Shown: positions 45,139 through 57,840 of the stretch, piece by piece
Position numbering within the stretch: position 1 is the first letter of the stretch
Layout of the letters: every line of letters starts with the position of its first letter
Assembly (NCBI GenBank): GCA_025766275.1
Contig: JAFKAC010000038.1
Span: forward strand, 372,001 to 436,000
Source of the DNA: Lactarius indigo
Taxonomy: Eukaryota; Basidiomycota; Agaricomycetes; Russulales; Russulaceae
Length of the DNA: 64,000 bases
Direction of reading: 5' to 3'
Position numbers and translations under genes: made by a program
The notes under the pieces: generated by a model
The model's input: the letters and a program-made list of their open reading frames with translations, nothing else
Database searches by the model: none
Told to the model about the DNA's origin: nothing

Positions 45139-45183
45139 ATGGTGATTCCGTTCCCAAGCAAAGACCAAGTTTCCCAGCATCCT
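45139..45183 (+). pseudogene. First ~15 codons of the A/B/C family, right copy
   Basis: Exact counterpart of the block at 24483-24527: ATG at 45139, reading MVIPFPSKDQVSQHP. It is preceded by the A/B/C-type promoter segment (45016-45138) and, at 44780-44880, by a piece of the A/B/C 3' flank. Confidence 0.7.
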
Positions 45184-45446
45184 CTCACTGTCTTGATTGG
45201 CGTGTCCATTCCACCGTTCTTCCGGCGACCAGGCATAGACATTCCTACGATCTATTACTTCCGTAACTGGGGAATCGTTGATTATAAAAGGGGACGTCTT
45301 TCGACGAATCTTGCAGCATCCTGGTATATTCTCTTACTCAGGACAACTTGCCTTTTTTCTCAACTCAACTATCTTCGCTTAACAAGCAAGTGCCCTTCAC
45401 CAGTTGCATCCCAGATTTATTGACCCCCCCCCCCCGTTTCAGAGCC

Positions 45447-47106
45447 ATGTCCAAATTCTCAACTCTCGATAACTCTCCATCTGCCGAGACCTTTGTTGCC
45501 GGCATGGAGCTGGGCAGTTCAGTGGATGGCATTTCTGGCGACATGCCCGCCAGTGCCATTGATCCTGCCACGATCGTCCCTCAAGTTGTAGGAGACGAGG
45601 TGATCCAGAGCCAGTACAACCTTCGCTTGATCGAGAATCTTCGCGAGCTCGACGTCAGCGAGGTCTTCAGCAGTAACGGATCGATCACTTTTGCTGGTGG
45701 CAATGTCAAGGCTAGTGTCGATACTGGATTCGATTTCTCTCAGTCGCGTGCCTCGACTGGATACAGCATGCTAATCGTTCTTCAATGCGAGAAGCGCGGA
45801 CATTCTACGCGCATTAGCAATGGTGCCAAGCTCAAGGATGTAGCCAAGTCCTTGATCAAAAATCCTCCTGCGTTCCGTAAACAGTTCGGTGACTATTATG
45901 TTCACGAGATTTCTCATGAAGCTAGGTTCACTGCGGTCTGGTAAGATTTCATTTTGATCTACGTATACACCGAGACAAATGCATTTTATTATAGGAAATG
46001 CACTTCCCAGTCCGAGTCCACTCTAAAGCAGTTCAAGAGCTCCATCGGCGTTAATGTTGACGCCCAAGGGTCGGGAAAGGTTGAAGCGCAGGTCAATACC
46101 GTGGCAAAGCAGACCAACGTATCTGTGGAAGTCCAATATAATGTCGTCGGAGACATGGGAACTGCCCATATCGACATGAACGCAAGCGTTACCGAAAATC
46201 TCAATCGATTCGACAAGAACTGCAACCCCGTCCCGAGCTCCGTGCTCCTCCGTCATTACTGCAATATCGAGCCCGAGATCCCAAGAACCATTGAGATGGA
46301 TCCTGACCTGTACCTCCGCACTCTCAAGGCTTTCGATGATATTCGTCTTGCGGTGCTCTGGAACAGTACCCTCCCCGGTGACGAAAGTTCGAAAATCGGG
46401 CGTCGTCGCAAGATCGAGGATTTGTTCCGATCGATTCATTCCAAACGTTCCAACTACTCGACGAATCCCCTGGACCTGTCGGGTGTGCTCAATGACCTTG
46501 CGGGTTTGCTTGAGGAACTTCGTCAAATCCTCACTCGTCACGAGCTCATTACAAGCCTTCGAAGCGTCAGCTATAACGACGCTATTCGGTACGTTCTTCG
46601 CTATTGCTGAGCGTTTTGCCAGCTAACACCACCGATTTTTCAGGGGGCATCGCATTGATCACACGGATGATACTGCGGCCTGGGTCCGGGGTCAAAAGAA
46701 CATAAGAACCTTCTCGGTCGGAAGGACAAACCCCAGCGCAGAAGATATCAAGAAATACGGGATCCAGCACGTCTCCCAAGGCCCTGGAATGGAAAGTAGT
46801 CGGGACCACGCCGTTCTGCCGGTCTGGGGTAGTTTAGCATTCCCCGGGGGAACGGGAGTCCATGGGACTGTCATCGGATTTACCGTCAACGACCATTGGG
46901 CAGATGGTACGAATGGGTGGTGGGGCATCGTCCCGAAGACTGCGCCGCTTGGAACGAAGGACTTGAAGGTTTCTGTGAAGTCGGAGAAATTGAGGGGATT
47001 CAGTGTGAGTTTCAGGCCATTGTCTCAGATTGACGGCAGACTGACAACGTGATATTAGTGGGGCTTGGACGTTTGGTATATCCCGACTGATTTGTATAAT
47101 GCCTGA
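45447..47106 (+). CDS. 498-aa protein, possible MACPF-like family (right copy)
   Basis: Exons 45447-45940, 45995-46588, 46644-47004 and 47059-47106, identical to the copy at 22560. All three introns are GT-AG and frame-keeping; the last exon, WGLDVWYIPTDLYNA, is missed if the frame is simply read through. The start codon follows a run of 12 C (45424-45435). It is the only intact gene between P1 and P2, and its orientation opposes the glutaminase array. Function as for the left copy: unproven. Two identical copies could double dosage. Confidence 0.72.
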
Positions 47107-47286
47107 GTACTCTTTCAGTTGCCGGCATCCTGTAAAGGACGCGCCAATGTGAACATAGTACTAGCTTTCCCCTATAGACACGTAGACACAGCCGCCTGTC
47201 CCCCCCTACGACCAAAGTAGGAATATGGCGAGGGACCGCTACATAAATAGCGAAGAATAGATCGTTTTGACCCTCCATCGTGAGAT

Positions 47287-47614
47287 ACCCCCTCTGCCCC
47301 AGGATAGGGGTGCACGTAGCATCCGGGCCGGGGTTCAACGTTCAATGTGTGCGGATCCGGGATTCGGCCCGGCTACACGAGCGCTAGCTAGAGCTAATGG
47401 TGAAACTCCTGCTACACTCGTGGTATTAAGCGTCACCTGACAGTACCACTGGCAACACTCCTTGACGTCCAGAGACTAGAAAAACCGAAAGAAGAAAAAG
47501 AAAGAAGAAAAGAAGAAAATCGAGACGGACAATCAGCAGAATGGAATGGAATTCTATTGGCGAAGCTGGAACCACCACTGTCTAGTACCTACTAGTACTA
47601 CGGGATCATTGACC
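47287..47614. other. Unassigned 328 bp right of the inverted repeat
   Basis: No coding frame. Includes a GC-rich part (CGGGCCGGGG, 47325-47335) and a purine-only stretch of AAGAAA-type repeats at about 47485-47522. Could be a degraded element; not identified. Confidence 0.4.
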
Positions 47615-47850
47615 GTTGCTTCTCAGTTACCATTCGACGAGATACCTGGGCCATTTCCACTTATGATTGTAAGCAACTTTGTCCGGTGTCAAGTCCAGTG
47701 TTGACGGTGCACATCATGCACCTCTCGTGCATGGATTGAGACCTAACATGCCTAACAATTCGTATAAAGTAGATCAGCGGCTGAGAGTTCTATTTAAATC
47801 ATTCTGCCCGTGTCGTACCCTCCCTCTCGTGTCGATGGGCTTGTTACAGA
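47615..47850 (+). pseudogene. Duplicated 3' end of the ERT1-like gene
   Basis: Aligns with 42000-42200: both carry ATTCGACGAGATACCTGGG, CCACTTATGATTGTA and GCAACTT...TCCGGTG, plus the downstream GTACCCTCCCTCTCGTGTC-type flank. It covers only the last ~25 codons and the 3' flank, with small insertions, so it is a passenger of segment duplication. Confidence 0.85.
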
Positions 47851-48418
47851 ACGAGTGGTCGCGGGCGCTCAGTGCCCCGAATTTCCTTTGGAAGCAGCCG
47901 GCGCGGTCCTTGATATGAAGTAATATATTTGTCTCGATTGTCTCGATTGTGTAACCCTTTTGACTATGTACGCTTTGTTCTCACTTGAAAACGCCGACTA
48001 GTATAGCAAACGCGAACACCGACTCGTGGTCATGCGGTCATGCAAGGCGACTCGGAGATACATAGCCAGAAATAAAATGGGGAAGGATGATTCGGATAGG
48101 TGGTAGTATGAGTGGGCGGCGATACATACAAGGGAAACGAAATCGTGTAACAAGATTATATGCCAGGGGGACCAAGTAAAAAATAAGTGTCGGGAAGTAT
48201 ATAATTTTGGTACAAAAATAACAAACAAATCCCAGGTATTAGTTGAAGGAATCAGGGTTGAATACGTTGAATGTTCAGGGGAGGTCGCAATGGAGTAAAG
48301 AAAGAGCTCTGAGTCACCACCAGTACATGAGTTCCGGTTGGGACCCCTCGTGTACGACAGACAGCTACTGCAGCCACACAAAGCGCATGCGATAGCATTC
48401 AACCTGGTTCAAAGAGTG

Positions 48419-51400
48419 CTATACGCCTCCGCCTTCACCATAACTCGGTGGTGCCTCGAATCTCTCCGCTCGTAGTTCTTGCATCTCGCGCCGCAAAGAA
48501 TCCACCTCCGACTGAAGTCTTCGAGTTTCAAGTGTTGGTGTCACCGTGGTACTCTGCTCGGTGGTACTAATGGTTGAGGGATAAGCAGGCTGAGACCCAC
48601 TCGAGGATGTCCGTGCGTGGCCGTCGGGTGGAGAACGCATTGCCGTTGAGCGTAGCCGCGCAAGTTCCTTGCTGGTCAAGCCTACGGGGATGGGTGCCAT
48701 ACTTTGCAACGGCGGGAGGGGTGACCCAGACGTGGAAGACGGCCTGTGGCTCGGTGTCCCAAACTGAGATTCTGCTTCCAGTGGTACCGTCTCGGCCAGG
48801 GTTGGGATGAACGGCGTCACCGTCATATGCGGGCCCGCGTCCATAAAAGTACCAGAAAAGGATGTCCTAACGGATTTCTCGGAAGTGTCTTGTCTCCGTC
48901 GCTGCCGTAAGAGGGCAATGGCCCCAACCACTAGGATCATACCTGCAACGCCACCTGCAACCCCCCCGGCAATTGCGCTGGTGTGCGACGTCGCTTTTGA
49001 CGTGGTTACGGTCGCAGGGGTCGTAGCGTTGGCTGTTATATGGACGACAGGAGCTCTGAGAAAATAGTTGGGTCAGACATCGAATGAAAAGACGATTCCC
49101 AGTGATATAGACTGACGTGAGAGCTAATGGCGCATACATTGCACCCTGTGCAGGGCTAAAGAGCAACGCGACAAGATCTTAGCCAGCACCTTATAAGTGG
49201 AAACACGCCAGGAGCTCACCTGGCCCCTCCCAGGATAGTTGATCCATGAGTGCTGTCGTAGCTGAGCGGGAATACACCTGCGCTCACGTTAAAAGACGCT
49301 CGGTTGTGAACTCTCGAAATAAGATTTGTCCGTAGGTCTTGATTCGAGCTCGTAGCCGCTGCAAACAAGTTCCAACCTACAAAAAGTCACATTAGCTCAG
49401 ACAACTTCAAAAAACAAAATTCTTCCGACTTGATATTGAGACGCTTGTGTCCGTGTTGAAGCTATCGACTGGCATCCCAAAATTACTGAAGCTCGAAGTC
49501 AGTGTCAGGTTGTCGATGAAATTGCTTTGACCACTGAAGACCTAAAAACCGATGAGTTATTACCAATTAAGGGAAGGGATTGATAGACGGACGGATGATT
49601 CGACGACCCTAGTATCTAACCATGCGTCGGCAAATAGATTATAACCCAATGTCCACGAGCCCACTTGTCCATATGCTACAAGCAGGTGTTGATCACTATC
49701 CAGTGCAATGTTTCTCCATTGACTGTAAAGCCTCGCGACTATATTCTGTGAACCAGTTAATCTCGCGGCAATGCATCTAAGACATCCCCACGAACAGAAT
49801 ACTTGTCCGCATCGGCGGGCCGTTTGACAACTGAACTCATTTTTGACATCGCCTCGATAGCGATAATGCCTTTGATTGCGAGGTTCGTTTGATTGGTGGT
49901 CGTCAGTCCATCTGCAGAGGACCTGTGATGGACGGTCGTTCGGATTCTCAGCAATAAGAACCATGCACGGAAATAACGCACTGATCGTGGATAACCAGTG
50001 TGGAATTGGACAAGTAGTCAGCCCAGGAAGTCAGCAAAGAATACTGTCCGGTTTTGTTGGTCCTTGACGGGTGCGGATAGGAGCTCGGTACGTACGTATC
50101 TGCTTATGAGGCTACCATCTCCGGTCGCACGAGCGTGGGCATAAGTCATGATCAACATATTCCCAGATTCTGTAAGAATATAGCAGTGATGAGCGACGTC
50201 CGAAACAAAGATACATACGTTCGACTCCTTGGTTGTGGTTGGAATTGCCGATTGTGACGTTGGGGTAATTCAAGCCTTCATACCATCAGTAATCGACGCT
50301 CCAAAAACTCCGACTTTTGAAAGGCACCTAGATCAGCAGCAGCGTACGGGATGGTGTAGTTGGGAGATGCCTGAAGCTGAAACAGAGGCTCGAGAAGGAG
50401 TCTGCCCAGTGTAGGATCGATGTACATGAACGCAGGGAACGCAGAATACAGCGTCTCGACGGCGTTCACTCGGCTTGGCGAGGTCAGGACGTCTCCAGCT
50501 CGGCACGCTAAAGAACTTACTTTGTCTTCGACCCACCGATATTCTTCATGAACATCATCACATCTGACTCATTGTAGTTACCATTCACGTCGGTCCCAAT
50601 TGTAAGGTGGGTACTGCCATACACTTGTGCAGTTGCGAGGGACACCAAATCTCCGAGTAAGTTTGAGACAGATGTAGTAACCTGGAGTATCTTCTGGTCT
50701 AGTTTCTGGGCTCTTGAATAGGCATTTGTGAAATCATCAAGGAAGTCGACGATCTGAGAAATGATGTGAGACACTAATCGTCATGAATGAGACCACTGAC
50801 TAAGGATGTGTCATTAGGATACTGGGTCTTGTAGAATAAGCTACGTGGTCGAGGCGCAGCTCCAGAAATATCTGTGTAATTGATAACTTGGTCCATGGTA
50901 AGTCCGACAGTCCAGACGACAGGATCCTCAGTGGCTTGGATGGTGCCTAGGTCGCGCGAAATAGCAAAGACTGCGAATTTGTCACTGATGGCGCGAAAAG
51001 TTCCATCCGTTTGGTTGTCTAGCGTTCCATTGTGGACAAAAAATGTGCGGGAGTCTGAATCTTGAGCTATCTTGAACGTGACACCATTTGCCTAGATCCG
51101 AGTCACTGACTATAGGCAATGACATATAGATAATACCATAGCCACTCACGCTCTTCATGGCATAGTAGAACGAACCCCATTCTGCCATGTTATTGATTTC
51201 GTTAAACACGACTGGGTTCTGCAAATTGGCCGCATGGTAGACGACATCGCTGGTAGACGTCGTACTCCAGCGTAGCATCTGGCCCCGATCCCCTGAATTC
51301 CATTCTACGACAATCTTAGGAAATGTGTGTGCGTGTGAAAAGCGAATTACCTCCGCTGACGTCCGAATACACCTGCACAGCATGGGCTGCACCGTCCAGC

Positions 51401-51933
51401 GATTTTGCAGACAAGGCCAAGTATGAGAACGGGATTGATTGCTTGACCCAATCTCCGGGCTGAAAGGAAAGTGTCAGCGGAGAACTAGGATTAATATGTG
51501 GGCACGGACCTCGATTGGGTTGAGGAAAGTAAGATTAACTTGCATGGGCCCGGCTTGCGCGGCAATCACAGTCTGGGTGGGTGTGATAACCGTGTTGGTG
51601 AAATTTACAGTGCCATTCAGGGGACCGCCATTTCCACCGGGAACGGATCCCAAGAAAGAATAGGTTAATCCGTCGATGCGCACCAAGACGGACCAGCCAA
51701 GTATCTGAGATACAATGACTTTAGTTGCCACGCCTAGCGAAGGGAAGACAACGTACTTGACTCGGGTCAGAGGTCGTCGGCCATAGATTTCCTAGGTTCG
51801 TCCCATTGGTGGTGTGGTCCCAACAATTGAGGTACGGTGAGCGAACGGCAAGAGGAATTGCGGCAGGGAAGAGTGTTTGCTGAGCTTTTCCGGAATGAAA
51901 AAGGAAGAACAGGAGAATTAGCAAGTAGGTCAT
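48419..51933 (-). CDS. Membrane-anchored GtaA-type glutaminase, copy P2
   Basis: Start 51933 opens a signal peptide (MTYLLILLFFLFHSGKAQ). Family blocks follow over many short exons: IPLAVRSPYLNCWDHTTNG, ILGWSVLVRIDGLTYSFLG, VITPTQTVIAAQAGPMQVNL, GDWVKQSIPFSYLALSAKSL with DGAAHNVQVYSDIS, VVFNEINNMAEWGSFYYAM, NYNESDVMMFMKNIGG, NYTIPYAAADLG with YPNVTIGNSNHNQ, and NQTNLAIKGIIAIEAMSKM. These are the domains of fungal glutaminase A, which releases glutamate from glutamine outside the cell. A C-terminal membrane span (GMILVVGAIALL) and RRRRQ stop-transfer precede a Ser/Pro-rich tail with a short coiled coil and RAERFEAPPSYGEGGGV at the stop (48419). I see no frame break. Confidence 0.85.
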
Positions 51934-53111
51934 TGGCAGCTGGGCCACCACGGGAGCCAAGTCTGGAGGACCAAGTTCACAGCAGAATTGACGGGGCCGT
52001 TAATTGCAAGGGTGACACCTTTCTTTGGCTTGGTTACAATTTGCCCTGGACAGTACATAATACAGGAACGGACATTGTGCCGTAACAGTGGGTGTTATGC
52101 GAGTACTGTATTGTGGACTCATATAGACGCCCCGGGACAGCTATGATAATTGAGACATAATATGGTGGTCAGGCAGCGACCCTGTCCCAAAGGAGGCCTA
52201 ATATATAACGAGTTGGGTAAAGTGACACCAGACGCCAAGAGGGTCATAATCGTGGAGTACATCGACTCGTAACCAGCCTTTTGAACGAGGATGCGGCCTA
52301 TGAGGCCCATATGAGGGGTCGCAAGCGACTGGTGCAGCCGCTGGGCAAAGGAGGGGCGACTGTCATCGGGGGATCGGGGAGCTGTCATCGAATTTTCGAA
52401 AAGACAGTTCCGTGTACAGTAGCAGTGCCTCAATGAAGTAACTCAAATCTTGATTAGTAGCTTGATTGTCACCGTGGGATTGCATACAGCTAAGATGGAG
52501 ATAGTCGGTTGAGACGTGCTCTTCGACATATGTTGAAGTAGTCTAGCACGTCACAAACCGAGCGAAGTGCCATGCGAGTAGCCAACTGAGAACAATGGAA
52601 AGGAGATGATCGTATTGAACTTGAATTTGAATAGACGATATGACACCGGTGCCTCGCCCGCACTCACCAATGCTTGCGCACACTGGCACTGCACTTGCCT
52701 GCACCCTCCCGTGCTCAGGCTGGCCCGCTTCTCGGTGCACTCAGGCTAGTGTAGTTTACTATGATATGTTGTCTCGATTGTGGGAACCGTTTGACTATGT
52801 TTGCATTGTTCTCACTTAACAACTTGAACTTAACACCAACTGGTAACTGGCAACTGGCATAGCGGCCGGGGAACACCATGATCGGCTTATGCAGTGATCG
52901 TAGTGTGGGCCATTCATGGGGACTCGGACACTGCACCGCGGGAACGTGTCTAGGTATGAATGAGCGGTTTGCATCAACAATAGGGATACACACGAGAAGC
53001 GAAATCGTATACTAGATTGTGGATACGCTAAGGGAACGAAGAAAGAAAAAAGCTGCTCAAAGGTATATAATTTTGGTCCAGAAACCAGATCCCAGGGTGG
53101 ATCAAACAGTA
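51934..53111. repeat. Array spacer between P2 and P3
   Basis: No gene. 51934-52090 (upstream flank of P2, with GACCAAGTTCACAGCAG) is repeated upstream of P3 (56620) and P4 (61990), so it is a conserved promoter/leader. 52750-53110 repeats the 3' flanks seen at 47930-48418, 57620-58436 and 63130-63450 (TTGTCTCGATTGTG..., ...GGTATATAATTTTGGTC). Confidence 0.65.
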
Positions 53112-56100
53112 CTACACGCCCCCACCTGTACCATAACTCGGTGGCGCCTCAAATCTCTCTGCACGTAGTTCTTGCACCTCACGCCGCAAAAACTCCATTT
53201 CTGTCTGGAGTCTCCGAGTTTCGGGTGGAGGTGTTTCCGTACTACTCCGCTCGGTAGTGCTAATAGTCGTGGGGGGGTAAGAAGTCTGAGACCCACTTGG
53301 GGATGACCATGTGTGGGTGGGTGGAGAACGCATTGCCGTTGAGCGCAGCCGCGCAAGCTCTTTGCTGCTCAGACCCACAGGGACGGGTGCCACATTTTGC
53401 GACAACGGTAGTAGTGGCTCAGACGAAGAAGCTGGTCCGTCGCTCGCCGTCCCGCCTTGAGACCCTGCCTCCGGCTGTGCCACCCCAACAAGTGTTGGGG
53501 TGAACGGCGTCACCTTCATCTGCGAGCCCACTTCCATAGCGGCGCCCGAAAAGGATGACCCAGCGGAACTGCGGAAATTGTCTTGTCTACGTCGCCGCCA
53601 TACGAAGACGATGGCCCCAACCACGAGAATTAAAGCCCCAACGCCACCTGCGACCCCCCCGGCAATCGCACCGGTGTGCGATGTAGCCTTTGCGGACGAC
53701 GGCGACTCCTCCGTACCGTTGATCGTTATTTGGACGACGGGAGCTCTGATAAAATAATGGGTCAGACACCAAAAGAAAAGGCGGTTGCCATGAACGAACG
53801 TGAGAGCCAATGGCGCATACATTGCACCCTGCGCAGGGCTAAAGAGCAACGCAACAAATCTTAGTTAGTACTTTATAGATGGAAGTTTTCCTGGAGCTCA
53901 CCTGGCCCCTCCCAGGATGGTCGATCCATGAGTGCTGTCGTAGCTGAGCGGGAATACACCTGCGCTCGTGTTAAAAGACGCTCGGTTGTGAACTCTCGAA
54001 ATAAGATTTGTCCGTAGGTCTTGATCCGTGCTCATAGCTGCCACAAACAAGTTCCAACCTAAAAAGATTACATTAGCTCAGAAGATTTCGAAAGTAAAAC
54101 TGTTCAGACTTGATATTGTGATGCTTGTGTCCCCGCTGAGGCTATCGACTGGCAGCCCAAAATTACTGAAGCTCGAAGTCAGTGCCAGGTTGTCGATGAA
54201 ACTGCTTTGACCATTGGAGACCTTGGAATCAATGAGTCATTAAATAAGGGAAGAAATCGATAGACGGACGGATGATTCGACGACCCCAGTATCTAACCAT
54301 ACATCGGCAAATAGATTGTAACCCAATGTCCACGAGCCCTCTTGTCTGTATACTGCAAGCAGATGTTGATCACTATCCAGTGCAAGGCTCCTCCATTGAC
54401 TGTAAAGACTCGCGGCTATACTCTATAATCGAGTCAATTATGCCGCAGCGCATCAAAAACAACCACGAACAGAATACTTGTTGGCGTCCGCCGTCCGTTT
54501 GACAACTGAGCTCATTTTTGACATCGCTTCGATGGCGATAATGCCCTTGATCGCGAGGTTCGTTTGGTTGTTCGTCGTCAGTCCATCTGCAGAGGACCTG
54601 TGAAGGACGGTCGTTCAGATTCTCAGCAATAAGGACCACGCGCGGAAACAACGCACTGATCGTGGATAACCAGGGACGAGTTGGACAAGTAGTCAGCCCA
54701 GGAAGCTAGCAAAGAATACTGTCCGGTTTTGTTGGTCCTTGACGGGTGCGGATAGGAGCTCGGTACGTACGTATCTGCTTATGAGGCTACCATCTCCGGT
54801 CGAACGAGCGTGGGCGTAAGTCATGATCAACATATTCCCAGATTCTGTAAGAATATATCAGTGATAGGAGAGACCCGAAACAAAGCTACAGACGTTCGAC
54901 TCCTTGGTTGTGGTTGGAATTGCCGATTGTGACGTTGGGGTAACTCGATCCTTCATATCATCAGTAACCGACGTCTCCAAACACTCCAGTTTTTGGAACG
55001 CACCTAGATCAGTAGCAGCATATGGGATGGTGTAGTTGGGAGACGCTTGAAGTCGTAGCAGAGGCTCGAGAAGGGGTCTACCCAGTGTAGGATCGATGTA
55101 CATGACGGCGGGGAACGCAGAATACAGCGTCTCGACGGCGTTCACTCGGCTTGGCGAGGTCAGGACTTCTCCAACTCTGCACGCCAAAGAACTTACTTTG
55201 TCTTCGACCCACCGATATTCTTCATGAACATCATCACATCCGACTCATTGTAGTTACCATTCGCGTCGGTCCCAATTGTGAGGTGGGTGCTGCCAAACAC
55301 TTGTGCCGTTGAGAGGGATACCAGATCCCCGAGTAGGTCCGAGACAGGAGCAGCAGCCTGGAATATCTCCTGGTCCAGTTTCTGAGCTCTTGAAGAAGCA
55401 TTTGCGAAATCACCAAGGAAGTCAACGATCTGAGAAATGATGTGAGATGCGCCAATCGTCATGAATGTGGGCACTGACTAAGGACGCGTCATCAGAATAC
55501 TGGGTCTTGTAGAATAAGCTACGCTGTTGAGTACTTCCAGAAATATCTGTGTAATTGATGACTGGGTCCATGGTAAGTCCGACGGTCCAGACGACGGGAT
55601 CTCCCGAATCGGTGGCCTGGATGAGGCCTAGGTCGCGTGAAATGGCAAAGACTGCGAAGTTAGGGCTGATAGAGCGGAAGTTCGGATCCGTTTGGTTGTC
55701 CAGCACCCCATTGAGCGCAAATACTGTACGGGAACCTTGAGCTATCTTGAATGTGACATTATTTGCCTACATCACCGGCCATGAGTGATGAAACGTAGAT
55801 GGCACCATAGCCACTCACGCTCTTCATGGCGTAATATACCGAACCCCATTCTGCCATGCTGCCAATTTCGTTGAAAACGACTGGATTTTGCAGCCTGATC
55901 GTATGATAGACGACATCGCTGGTCGACGTCGCACTCCAAAGTATTACCTGGCTTCGATCGCCTGAATTCCATTCTACGACAGCTTTAGGAGATACGTGAA
56001 TGTGCGAAGAGAAAACTCATGTACCTCCGCTGATGTCCGAATACACCTGCACGTTATGAGCTGCACCGTCCAGCGATTTCGCAGATAAGGCTAAGTACGA

Positions 56101-56590
56101 GAACGGGATTGACTGCTTGACCCAATCTCCGGGCTGAAACGAAGGTGTCAGTGGAGATAATGGGGCTGATAAGTGACTACGAACCTCGATCGGGTTAAGG
56201 AAAGTAAGATTAACTTGCATGGGCCCGACTTGCGTAGCAACCACTGTCTGGGTAGGCGTAATCACCGTGTCGGTGACATTTGCTGTGCCATTCAGGCCGG
56301 GTTCGTTCCCCAAGACAGAATAGGTCAATCCATCAATACGCACGAGGACGGCCCAGCCAAGTATCTGAAATACAATGACTTTGGTTGCCACAAGCGGAGG
56401 GAAGACAACGTACTTGGCCTGGATTAGAGGTCGTCGGCCATAGACTTCCTAGGTGCGTCCCGTTGGTGGTGTGGTCCCAACAACTGAGGTATGGTGATCG
56501 AACGGCAAGAGGAATTGCGGCAGGGAAGAGTGTTTGCTGAGCTTTTCCGTATTGGAAAAGGAAGAACAGGAGAATTAACAAGTAGGTCAT
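53112..56590 (-). CDS. Membrane-anchored GtaA-type glutaminase, copy P3
   Basis: Same plan as P2: signal peptide MTYLLILLFFLFQYGKAQ from 56590; ectodomain blocks AIPLAVRSPYLSCWDHTTNG, ILGWAVLVRIDGLTYSVLG, VITPTQTVVATQVGPMQVNL, FLGDFANASSRAQKLDQ, TIGTDANGNYNESDVMMF and RVNAVETLYSAFPAVMYID. Near the C-terminus come SPAQGAMYAPLALTFV, a Gly-rich membrane span (GGVGALILVVGAIVFVW), RRRRQDNF and the tail ELRAERFEAPPSYGTGGGV, stop 53112. No break was noted in the parts that I could splice, though the region 54400-54650 was not fully resolved. N-glycosylation sequons (NYT, NES, NAS) are frequent, fitting an extracellular domain. Confidence 0.84.
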
Positions 56591-57189
56591 TAGGAGCTAG
56601 GTCGCTTCAGGAGCCAGCTCTGGATGGGGACCAAGTTCACAGTAGGATTGACGGAGCTATTGATTGTAGGGGTTGTGGTATCACAACCGCAGTTGGGACG
56701 GTCATCGGGAGAACTTCTGATTCGGTGATTGGCAAAAAGAAGTTCCGTGAGTCGGCGGTTACGTGCACCGCCCTTGAGATCAGCTCCAACCCTTGCTCCA
56801 ACCAAGTCGATGGTCAGAGATTTAATGCAGTACACTTGGCGGTACAACGCCACGTCCATCTGTCTTATGATCTATTTTACGTGTTGAACTACACGTACAG
56901 CAAAAAACAGTTGACCATCTTCACTGGTCGTGTCCAGATTGGTACAGATTGGTAAGTCACATTTGGCGCCGAGGAGAACGTTGCAGTGGTGACGATTGGT
57001 ATATCATCAGATGCGCCCATAGCGCTCATCTTTGTTCGTGAGAATTCCGGCGCTCTTGCTCCTATGATTTTAACTTACTGTCACGGTATGCTCGGTTTGA
57101 CCAACAATTAGTGTAGCGCCTCAGAGCTTGAAGGTTGCAAGTATCATAGAGCCTCCAAGGTAATTCCCTGCGTCATCTACGAATTCATG
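56591..57189. other. P3 upstream flank and spacer, about 600 bp
   Basis: The first ~130 bp are the conserved upstream flank of the array genes. The rest is unique, with no convincing frame. Confidence 0.5.
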
Positions 57190-57480
57190 TCGCGCTTACA
57201 TTGAGCACCAGCCGATACAGATCCAGCACGTGGCTTGCTTCTTCAGTTGGCCGACGCGCGGCTTTCAGACCGTTGTTGCTATGTTCCTCGCGCCCATCCT
57301 TTATCCGGAGGTACAGAAGCGAGCCCGGGCAGAACTTTACTCGGTCACCTCAAGAGATAGGCTACCAACGTACGATGATAAGCCGCACCTTCCGTATGTA
57401 GAAGCGATGAACAAAGAGTTAATGAGGTGGCATGTGGTGCCTGCACTGGGTGCGGGTTCCATGCTCATTCAAAGTTAAGC
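57190..57480 (+). pseudogene. Cytochrome P450 relic
   Basis: About 80 codons of P450 sequence: TVVAMFLAPILYPEVQKRA (end of the I-helix region), SRDRLPTYDDKPHLPYVEAM and KELMRW with the K-helix ExxR motif. The I-helix threonine motif is degraded, and the heme-binding and N-terminal parts are absent. The frame stops at 57478. It lies in the P3-P4 spacer, so it is a leftover of a gene lost from this locus or inserted by duplication. Confidence 0.8.
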
Positions 57481-57840
57481 GCCTGTGCAACTATCTGCTC
57501 ACCAACGTCCACCGTAGCAAAGTACTCGTCAACAGTCAACAGATAATGAAGCAAAAAGTACTCGATTCATCGAGTTGCCACTGGCAAGGTACTTGAAGCG
57601 CTGTGACTAGTGTTCAAGTTGTGCATAATATGTTATCTCGGTTGTGGGACTCTTATAACTGTGATTTCTCTGTTTTTACTTAAAAAATGCCGACTGATAT
57701 GTTATAGTGCAAACACTAGTTTACGGTGATACTGTAAGAGTCACCTAAGAGGACTCGGACAGATGTCTAGATATGGGCAGCAGTTTTGGATCAACCATGG
57801 CGAATCGGGGATATATATGAGGGGGAAATGAAATCGTGTA
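57481..57840. repeat. 3' flank of P4, left of the retroelement
   Basis: Matches the flanks of P2 and P5 (TATGTTATCTCGGTTGTGGGACTC...). Interrupted at 57840 by the non-LTR insertion and resumed at 58314. Confidence 0.6.

Larger units (their letters stand above)
44655..47286. repeat. Inverted repeat, right arm (2,632 bp)
   Basis: Reverse complement of 22380-25011. Its left end lies inside pseudogene P1, and the glutaminase homology continues outside the arm to 42626. Its right end falls at TATCTCACGATGG near 47286. See the left arm for content. Confidence 0.93.
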
